Shown in pieces: positions 14,742-21,006 of a DNA stretch of 38,735 nt (position 1 is its first letter; each line of letters starts with the position of its first letter). The stretch covers positions 1 through 38,735 of the forward strand of contig JAHDKO010000141.1 in the NCBI GenBank assembly GCA_018436855.1, in the 5' to 3' direction. The notes beneath the pieces are model-generated. The model saw only the letters and a list, made by a program, of their open reading frames with translations. It searched no databases and was not told the DNA's origin. The position numbers and the translations under genes are program-made. This stretch comes from Deltaproteobacteria bacterium. Its GTDB lineage: Bacteria > Desulfobacterota > Desulfomonilia > UBA1062.

Positions 14742-15884
14742 ATGGAAATCATCCAATATACGGACGAACACAGAATGTTCCGGGATTCCGTGAGGAAATT
14801 CCTGGAAAAGGAAGTTATACCCCATGTGGAAGAATGGGAAGAGGCGGGCATCACCCCCAGGAGCGCGTGGAAGAAGCTTGGCGAGCAGGGCTTTCTCGGC
14901 ATGAGCGTCCCCGAGGAATACGGGGGCCTCGGCGCGGATTTTCTGTACTCCGTGATCATGACCGAGGAGATGAGCAGGACCAACCACATGGGCCTGTGCA
15001 CCGCCCTGCACAGTGATATCGTGATTCCCTACATTCTGTCCTACGGTTCCGAGGAGCTCAAGAAGAAATACCTTCCGGGCTGCGTGTCGGGAGACACCAT
15101 CGCCGCCGTGGCCATGACCGAGCCCAACACGGGCAGCGACCTGGCCGCCATCCGGACCACGGCCGTGGATGACGGCGATGACGTCATCATCAACGGGCAG
15201 AAGACCTTTATCAGTAACGGCATCAACTGCGGGGTCTGCGTGACCGCGGTCCGCGATCCCCGGGTGGAAGATCCGTACCGCGCCATCGACCTCTTTGTCA
15301 TCGAAGAAGGAACACCCGGCTTCGAGAAGGGCAAGCAGATCAAGAAGGTCGGGTGGCACAGCCAGGATACGGCAGAGCTGTATTTCAGCGACTGCCGGGT
15401 GCCCAAGGCAAACCGCCTGGGCGAAAAGGGCACGGGATTTCTGCACCTCATGGACAAACTCCAGCAGGAGCGGCTCATGTGCGCAATCGGTGCCCAGGCC
15501 CTTGCAGAGTACATGCTTGAGATCACTCTGGCATACTGCAGGGAGCGCACCGCATTCGGCCGTCCCATATCCAAGTTTCAGCACAGCCAGTTCGAGCTGG
15601 TCGAGATGGCCACAGACCTCAAGCTCGGACGCACCTTCGTGGACAAGCTGATCGTGGACCACATGGAGGGCAGGAATGTGGTGGTGGACGTATCCATGGC
15701 CAAGTTCTGGATCACCGAGATGGCGAGCCGGGTGGCGGACCGCTGCATGCAGTTGCACGGCGGTTACGGATACTGCGACGAGTACCCCATTTCGCGCGCA
15801 TGGCGGGATATACGGGTGACGCGAATCTTTGCGGGAACCAACGAGATCATGCGCCAGATCGCGGCCCGCTTCATGGGCCTGTAG
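14742..15884 (+). CDS. Acyl-CoA dehydrogenase
   Basis: The protein has 380 residues from ATG 14742, set by AAGGAGA six bases upstream; the frame stays open further 5' but without a start signal. It is a normal-length flavoprotein that oxidises an acyl-CoA to the trans-2-enoyl-CoA. The three domains are evident: the helical N-terminus, the beta domain with AMTEPNTGSDLAAI (FAD contact) and GQKTFISNG, and the C-terminal helices with RTAFGRPISKFQ and QLHGGYGYCDEYPISR. The catalytic base is Glu368 in FAGTNEIMRQ. It precedes the racemase gene by 51 bp. Racemase products are (2S)-methylacyl-CoAs, the stereoisomers these dehydrogenases generally accept, so the neighbourhood fits a branched-chain substrate. 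Confidence 0.95.
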   Translation: MEIIQYTDEHRMFRDSVRKFLEKEVIPHVEEWEEAGITPRSAWKKLGEQGFLGMSVPEEYGGLGADFLYSVIMTEEMSRTNHMGLCTALHSDIVIPYILSYGSEELKKKYLPGCVSGDTIAAVAMTEPNTGSDLAAIRTTAVDDGDDVIINGQKTFISNGINCGVCVTAVRDPRVEDPYRAIDLFVIEEGTPGFEKGKQIKKVGWHSQDTAELYFSDCRVPKANRLGEKGTGFLHLMDKLQQERLMCAIGAQALAEYMLEITLAYCRERTAFGRPISKFQHSQFELVEMATDLKLGRTFVDKLIVDHMEGRNVVVDVSMAKFWITEMASRVADRCMQLHGGYGYCDEYPISRAWRDIRVTRIFAGTNEIMRQIAARFMGL

Positions 15885-15935
15885 GAGAAGCGAACGGGCG
15901 GGCGGCCCGCCCGGAAACAACGAGGAGTCTATATC

Positions 15936-17117
15936 ATGGCAGGACCGCTTCAAGGACTGAAGATTCTGGACTTTACCACGCTGCTGCCCGGACCTTTCTG
16001 TACCATGAATCTTGCCGACATGGGCGCGGAGGTGCTCCGGATAACATCCGGCTCCAGGCCGGATATGGCGGCGTTCGCCCCGCCGTTTTTTCCCGGGACC
16101 GACCTGTCCTTTGCCACCGCGTATCTGGGGCGGGGGAAACGCTGCCTTGCGCTGAACCTGAAGGATGAACGGGCCGTGCGCATCGTGCATCAGCTGCTCA
16201 AAGATTATGACATCCTGGTCGAGCAGTTCCGCCCCGGCGTCATGGCCAGGTTCGGTCTCGATTACGAGAGCCTCCGGGAGGTCAACCCCGCGCTGATCTA
16301 TTGCTCCATCACCGGCTACGGCCAGGACAGCCCCATCAGCAGCCGGGCCGGTCACGACATCAACTACCTGGCGCGGTCGGGCCTCATGTCCTATTCCGGA
16401 AAAACGGAAACCGGGCCCGCGCTCATGGGCATGCAGATCGCGGATGTTGCGTCCGGATCGAACAATGCCATGATCGGAATCCTTGCCGCAGTGATCAGCC
16501 GCGCCAACACCGGCAGAGGCCAGCACGTTGACATCTCCATGACCGACGGCGCTATCGCCTTCAATGCCCTGGTGGCCGGGGCTTATCTGGTGGACGGCCA
16601 GGAGCCCGGGCGCGAGGGGTTCCTCTTAAACGGAGGGTCGGTCTACGACTTCTATGAAACAAAGGACGGCGGATACGTGAGCTTCGGCGGGCTGGAGCCA
16701 CAGTTTTTCGCCGCCTTCTGCCATGCCATCGGGCGCCCGGACCTGATCGAGGGAGGGGTGACCCCGCAGGACCTCCACAAGGTCAAGGATGAGATCCGAA
16801 CCGTCGTGAAAACCAGGACCAGGGACGAGTGGATGGAGATTTTCGACAAGACTGATGCATGCGTGGATCCGGTCCTTTCCCTTTCCGAGGCCCTGGATAA
16901 TCCTCACGCGAAGAAGCGGGGGCTGGTAGTGGAGCTGGAGCTCGCCGGAGGGGGTCATGTTCGGCAGCTCGCCAGCCCCATAAGGTTCTCGGAGACCAGG
17001 CAGGTATACACGAAGGCCGGTGTGCAGGCAGGCACCCATACCGAAGAGGTGCTCCGGGAGATGGGTTATTCGGAGAAGGATATCGAGATCTTTGAGAGCG
17101 AGGGGCTTTTCCGCTGA
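15936..17117 (+). CDS. Alpha-methylacyl-CoA racemase (AMACR/MCR type, class III CoA-transferase fold)
   Basis: This 393-residue member of the CaiB/BaiF family can be placed more precisely as an alpha-methylacyl-CoA racemase. His140 lies in AGHDINYLARSG, the AMACR hallmark. Asp170 in MQIADVASGS and Glu254 in GGLEPQFF follow at spacings of 30 and 84 residues, against 30 and 85 for His126, Asp156 and Glu241 of Mycobacterium tuberculosis MCR. CoA-transferases of the family use the Asp but lack the GHDINY and GLEP motifs. The enzyme interconverts (2R)- and (2S)-2-methylacyl-CoAs so that beta-oxidation can proceed past a methyl branch. Ribosome site: CGAGGAG. This is the strongest clue that the island handles methyl-branched chains. 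Confidence 0.88.
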   Translation: MAGPLQGLKILDFTTLLPGPFCTMNLADMGAEVLRITSGSRPDMAAFAPPFFPGTDLSFATAYLGRGKRCLALNLKDERAVRIVHQLLKDYDILVEQFRPGVMARFGLDYESLREVNPALIYCSITGYGQDSPISSRAGHDINYLARSGLMSYSGKTETGPALMGMQIADVASGSNNAMIGILAAVISRANTGRGQHVDISMTDGAIAFNALVAGAYLVDGQEPGREGFLLNGGSVYDFYETKDGGYVSFGGLEPQFFAAFCHAIGRPDLIEGGVTPQDLHKVKDEIRTVVKTRTRDEWMEIFDKTDACVDPVLSLSEALDNPHAKKRGLVVELELAGGGHVRQLASPIRFSETRQVYTKAGVQAGTHTEEVLREMGYSEKDIEIFESEGLFR

Positions 17118-17198
17118 TCAAGGCACACGTTCGTTTCGAAGCGCTCGTGCAGAATGTGCAGGGAGATCATCCGGCTCTCGAGGCGAGGCCCCGTATTC

Positions 17199-17229
17199 AA
17201 TCCTCCTTTACGTTCGCTACGGAGGACTT
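17199..17229 (+). repeat. Diverged copy of dispersed repeat A (direct orientation)
   Basis: The copy shares AATCCTCCTT at its left end, CGCT in the middle and AGGACTT at its right end with the copy at 38291-38324. TCCTCC (17201-17206) and GGAGGA (17221-17226) form a stem. Together with the inverted copy at 17291-17324 it could fold into a larger hairpin. Confidence 0.4.
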
Positions 17230-17290
17230 AGAAGGGTGGATCCTGGGCCCGGTTCCATCGCAAGCAGCGGGGAATGTTCCTCCCTTCTCA

Positions 17291-17324
17291 GTCCTTCAAG
17301 AAGCGGACTTGAGAAGGAGGATTC
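17291..17324 (-). repeat. Dispersed repeat A, inverted copy; contains a hairpin and a ribosome site
   Basis: The reverse complement of this 34-bp segment matches 38291-38324 at 32 of 34 positions. Extended leftwards, the strand folds on itself: TCCTCCCTTCTC... (from about 17278) pairs with ...GAGAAGGAGGA up to 17322, with two single-base bulges. The stem includes the AAGGAGG that serves the small ORF starting at 17331. Confidence 0.7.
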
Positions 17325-17330
17325 ACGGGA

Positions 17331-17420
17331 ATGACAACACTTGGCGGCACGGAGTTTTTGGCGCGCGCAGCCGGGCTGTCAAGAGAGGGGCTTCAGGAGA
17401 AGATGCACAGTCATTTTTAA
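17331..17420 (+). CDS. Candidate 29-residue small protein or leader peptide
   Basis: The ORF begins MTTLGGTEFL and ends KMHSHF. It has a full AAGGAGG site 9-10 bases before its ATG, and its TAA is followed at once by the ribosome site of the dienoyl-CoA isomerase gene (ATG 17436), so the two could be translationally coupled. The ribosome site lies in the 3' arm of a repeat-derived hairpin, which could hide it from ribosomes. No family is recognised; it may also be the relic of a gene cut short. Confidence 0.45.
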   Translation: MTTLGGTEFLARAAGLSREGLQEKMHSHF

Positions 17421-17435
17421 GAGGAGGGAAGTCAA

Positions 17436-18269
17436 ATGAGCGTGAGAAAAGACGAGACCGATACGGCCGCCGGGCCCAGCCTGAAGGTCGAAAAAAGCGG
17501 ACATGTGGCATGGCTGGTGCTGAACCGGCCTCTGCAGCGTAACACCATGACCCCGGAGTTCTTCGATGAGATCACCCGGTGCTTCGAAGAGTTCGACGCC
17601 GACCCCGAGGTGCGGGCGGTGGTCATCCGGGCGGAGGGGAAGAGCTTTACCGCGGGCCTGGATCTGGTGGCGGCCCAGGCGCTCCTCGGCGACGGGTCGG
17701 CCGTGTACCGGGACTGGCTGTACCGGAAGATCAAAGAGCTCCAGGCAAGCATGACGGCCATCGAAAAGTGCAGGAAACCCGTCATCGCGGCCATCCACGG
17801 GCACTGCATCGGCGGGGGCGTGGACCTCACCAGCGCCTGCGATATCAGGATCGCGTCAGAGGATGCGGTCTTTTCCATCCGGGAGACACGCATCGCCATC
17901 ATCGCGGACATCGGCACCCTGCAGCGCCTTCCGTACATTGTCGGGCAGGGCTGGTTCAGGGAGCTGGCGCTTACGGGAAGGGATTTCACTGCGGAAGAGG
18001 CACTGAAGATGGGGTACATAACGAGGCTTTGCCGTGACCGGGAGACCCTTCTGGGAGAAGCCAAAAGGCTCGCTGAGGAAATCGCCGGGCTGTCCCCGCT
18101 CGCCGTGCAGGGGGTGAAGGAGGTGGCGAATTATACCCGTGACCACGGGTTTTACCAGGGCCTGGAGTTCGTCGCTCAGAGAAATGCGGCTGTCGTACCC
18201 AATGAGGACATGATCGAGGCGGTAGCGGCCTTTCTCGAAAAGCGAACACCGCATTTCAAGGGCAGGTAG
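17436..18269 (+). CDS. Delta3,5-Delta2,4-dienoyl-CoA isomerase (ECH1-type crotonase)
   Basis: The 277-residue protein is a crotonase whose active site matches ECH1 and not a hydratase. Asp130 (CIGGGVDLTSACDI), Glu150 (FSIRETRI) and Asp158 (IADIGTLQRLP) have spacings 20 and 8, exactly those of Asp176, Glu196 and Asp204 in rat ECH1. The flanking sequence (GTLQRLP, ELALTGR, EALKMG) also follows ECH1. The enzyme shifts 3,5-dienoyl-CoA to 2,4-dienoyl-CoA, required for chains with double bonds at odd-numbered positions. Its presence indicates that the island's substrate, or an intermediate, is unsaturated. It has a strong GAGGAGGGA site, and its start follows a small ORF by 15 bases. Confidence 0.88.
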   Translation: MSVRKDETDTAAGPSLKVEKSGHVAWLVLNRPLQRNTMTPEFFDEITRCFEEFDADPEVRAVVIRAEGKSFTAGLDLVAAQALLGDGSAVYRDWLYRKIKELQASMTAIEKCRKPVIAAIHGHCIGGGVDLTSACDIRIASEDAVFSIRETRIAIIADIGTLQRLPYIVGQGWFRELALTGRDFTAEEALKMGYITRLCRDRETLLGEAKRLAEEIAGLSPLAVQGVKEVANYTRDHGFYQGLEFVAQRNAAVVPNEDMIEAVAAFLEKRTPHFKGR

Positions 18270-18409
18270 GAAAGTGCCCGGTAAGGGGCGAAAGGAGGTG
18301 GAATAGAAAAGCAGAGAAGGCGACGGACGCAGTCTTGCTTTAAGCAGCATCCTTGCAATGGATTTAAGCATTTGTGACGGTACGGAAGATCAATCACAAG
18401 GAGGGATAT

Positions 18410-20089
18410 ATGTCCTTTGAACGATTATGGCACAAATCGTATGTGCCGGGCGTACCCACGGATTTCGAGGTGAAAAGGATCACCATGGCGGAAAGGCTCG
18501 GCCAGACCGCTGCGAAGTATCCAAACCGCGTGGCCTGTATCTACATGGGGAAGAAGATCACCTATCGTGAACTGGAAGGACTGGTAAACCGATTCACGAG
18601 AGCCCTGGCCGATATCGGGGTCAAGGAGGGCGACAAGGTGGGGATGCTTCTGCCCAACATACCCCAGACGGTCATTGCCAACCATGCCGTGTACCGGGCC
18701 GGGGCAGTCACGGCCATGAACAATCCCCTCTATACCGAGCGGGAGCTGGCCCATCAGCTCCACGACTCGGACGCCACGGTGCTGATCACGCTGGACCTGC
18801 TCCTTCCCCGGGCGCTCAAGATCAAGCCGGAGACGAAGATCAGGACCATCATCACCTGCCACATCAGCGACTACCTCCCATTCCCGAAGAAGCAGCTCTT
18901 TCCCTACGTGAAGAAAGGCATGTTCCGGAAGGTGGATCCCCAGCCGGATGTCTACCAGTTCATGGATCTCATCGGCAGATATCCCGATGGGCCGGTGGAA
19001 AACAAGGCCCGATGGGATGCGCTGGCCGCACTGCTCTACACTGGGGGGACCACGGGCGTCAGCAAGGGGGCCATGCTGACCCATGGCAACATCTCCTCGG
19101 TCGTCCAGCAGTTCTCGGCCTGGTTTCCGGATCTCCAGGATACATACGAGAACCTCCTGGGCATCTATCCGATATTCCATTCCGCAGGATACTCGGTGGG
19201 CCAGAACCTCCCCATCTGGAACGGCTGGTGCTGTACGCTCGTTCCAAGGCCTGAGCCGGGTGTCATCGTGGAAATGCTCTCCAAGTTCAAGCCCACCTTT
19301 CTCCCTGGTGTGCCCACGATCTATACCGGGCTGTTGAAGAACGAAAAATTCCGGAAGATGAACCTCTCGTATATCAAAGGCTACTTCGGCGGGGCCGCAC
19401 CGCTTCCCGAAGACACCCTGAGCCAGCTCAAGCAGCTCCACGGCGCGATCATCTACGATGTGTACGGGGCCACCGAGAACACGGCATTCGCGACCGTGAC
19501 ACCCTGGGGCGGGAAGGTCAAGATCGGAACCGTGGGAGTACCGCTTCCCGGCACGGATATCAAGATCGTGGATCTGGATACGGGCACTCGCGAGCTTCCT
19601 CCGAAAGAGGCCGGAGAAATCTGCATCAAGGGCCCTCAGGTCATGACAGGCTACTACAAGAAACCGGAGGAGACCGCGCAGACCCTGAAGGATGGATGGT
19701 TTTACACCGGCGACATCGGGTTCTTCGATGAGGACGGTTATCTGACCATATCGGACCGCAAGAAAGACATGATCTGCGCCAGCGGTTTCAATATCTATCC
19801 CCAGGAAGTCGACGAGATACTCTTCAGCCATCCCAAGATCCTGGAGGCATGCTGCATCGGTGTTCCAGACGAGTACCGCGGAGAGACGGTGAAGGCCTAT
19901 GTCGTCGTGCAGCCGGGAGAGACGCTCACGGAGCAGGACGTGATCTCCTACTGCAAGGGGAAAATGACCGGCTACAAGGTGCCGACACAGGTGGCTTTCG
20001 TCGACCAGCTCCCCAAGAGCACCATCGGCAAGATCATGCGGCGGGAGGTCAGGGACATGGATGCACAGAAAAGGGAAGGGAGATTATGA
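18410..20089 (+). CDS. Acyl-CoA synthetase (AMP-forming, FadD-like)
   Basis: The protein has 559 residues from ATG 18410, chosen for the AAGGAGGG just upstream; an in-frame ATG at 18374 has none. It is an ANL-superfamily ligase that activates a carboxylic acid to the acyl-adenylate and then the CoA thioester. Visible motifs: the P-loop-like LLYTGGTTGVSKGAMLTH (about residues 206-223), YGATENTAFATV (A5), YTGDIGFFDEDGYLTISDRKKDM (A7/A8 hinge, about 435-457), and the catalytic lysine in the terminal GKIMRREVRD. Size and motifs fit medium/long-chain fatty acyl-CoA ligases. It supplies the first step of the island. Its stop overlaps the next start as ATGA. Confidence 0.93.
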   Translation: MSFERLWHKSYVPGVPTDFEVKRITMAERLGQTAAKYPNRVACIYMGKKITYRELEGLVNRFTRALADIGVKEGDKVGMLLPNIPQTVIANHAVYRAGAVTAMNNPLYTERELAHQLHDSDATVLITLDLLLPRALKIKPETKIRTIITCHISDYLPFPKKQLFPYVKKGMFRKVDPQPDVYQFMDLIGRYPDGPVENKARWDALAALLYTGGTTGVSKGAMLTHGNISSVVQQFSAWFPDLQDTYENLLGIYPIFHSAGYSVGQNLPIWNGWCCTLVPRPEPGVIVEMLSKFKPTFLPGVPTIYTGLLKNEKFRKMNLSYIKGYFGGAAPLPEDTLSQLKQLHGAIIYDVYGATENTAFATVTPWGGKVKIGTVGVPLPGTDIKIVDLDTGTRELPPKEAGEICIKGPQVMTGYYKKPEETAQTLKDGWFYTGDIGFFDEDGYLTISDRKKDMICASGFNIYPQEVDEILFSHPKILEACCIGVPDEYRGETVKAYVVVQPGETLTEQDVISYCKGKMTGYKVPTQVAFVDQLPKSTIGKIMRREVRDMDAQKREGRL

Positions 20090-20889
20090 GCGGAAAAATG
20101 GGAGAATTCAGAACACTCATCTTCGAGGAAAAAGAACCGTCCATCGGGCTGGTCACCATGAATCGCCCCGACCAGCTCAACGCCATCAACCTGGCGATGC
20201 TGGAGGATTTCGAGCAGCTGTGCGAGGCATTGACCCGGGACGATTCCATCAGGGTTCTCGTCATTACCGGCGCCGGCAGGGGTTTCTCCTCGGGGGCGGA
20301 CCTGAACGACGCCGTTGTCCATAAAGACACAGATGCGTTCGCCGACCCCGAGAACTTCCTGAAGATCGTTCAGGAACGGTATGCGTCGATGGTGTTGAAC
20401 TTAAGGAAGATTCCACAGCCCGTCATCTCAGCGGTGAATGGGCCCGCCGCAGGAGGGGGCTTTGCCATGACCCTGGCAAGCGACATCCGGGTGGCGAGCC
20501 CAGAGGCATATTTTGTGGCATCGTTCATCAACATCGGGCTTTCGGGCGGCGAATTGGGATGCTCCTACTTTCTGCCGCGGATGGTGGGCCTCTCGCGGGC
20601 ATCTGACATGCTCTACACCGGCAGGAAGGTCAGGGCCGACGAGGCCGAGAAAATGGGCCTGGTGAGCAGGGTGGTTCCGAAAGAAGAGCTGGTGGAGACG
20701 GCCCTTTCCTATGCCCGGTCCATGACAGGCAAAAGCCCGGGAGGGCTGAAGCTCACCAAGCGGGTGCTGGAAGACAATCTCCATGCATCCTCGCTCCAGA
20801 GCGCGATAAATCTCGAGAACCGCAATCAGACCGTCATGGTGTTCTCGGGCGAGTTCTTCAAACTGATACAATCGTTCTACAAAGAATGA
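20086..20889 (+). CDS. Atypical crotonase (enoyl-CoA hydratase/isomerase family) lacking both hydratase glutamates
   Basis: The protein has 267 residues from the ATG at 20086, which overlaps the ligase stop by four bases. The crotonase oxyanion-hole segments are clear (GRGFSSGADL and NGPAAGGGF). Aligned with rat mitochondrial enoyl-CoA hydratase, Glu144 corresponds to Ala127 (GGGFAMTLASDI) and Glu164 to Phe147 (YFVASFINIG); the 20-residue spacing is retained. The only acidic candidate in the pocket is Glu156 in LSGGELGCSYFLPR. Crotonases of this pattern act as isomerases or on unusual substrates, so calling it a hydratase would be unsafe. The MaoC pair probably does the hydration step in this island. 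Confidence 0.88.
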   Translation: MSGKMGEFRTLIFEEKEPSIGLVTMNRPDQLNAINLAMLEDFEQLCEALTRDDSIRVLVITGAGRGFSSGADLNDAVVHKDTDAFADPENFLKIVQERYASMVLNLRKIPQPVISAVNGPAAGGGFAMTLASDIRVASPEAYFVASFINIGLSGGELGCSYFLPRMVGLSRASDMLYTGRKVRADEAEKMGLVSRVVPKEELVETALSYARSMTGKSPGGLKLTKRVLEDNLHASSLQSAINLENRNQTVMVFSGEFFKLIQSFYKE

Positions 20890-21006
20890 TCCTCCTGCGA
20901 GGGCTGCCGGATAACCATGCTTGCCAGGGACCGGTCTCGATAAAAAGGCGGATATGCGGCTGTCTGGGATGATCGGCGTGGGGATGTCTGAGAAAGGAGA
21001 GGGACT

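Larger units (their letters stand above)
17118..17435. other. 318-bp intergenic region with an inverted pair of repeats and a small ORF
   Basis: The region holds a hairpin-forming repeat copy (17291-17324), a diverged inverted relative at about 17199-17229, and a 29-codon ORF listed separately. No larger gene is supported: an alternative open frame running through here into the next gene has arginine-rich, shadow-like composition. Confidence 0.55.

Noticed and set aside
14715..16526. 603-codon minus-strand open frame
   Set aside because: It is a shadow of the acyl-CoA dehydrogenase and racemase genes, with His/Gly/Asp-rich antisense composition.
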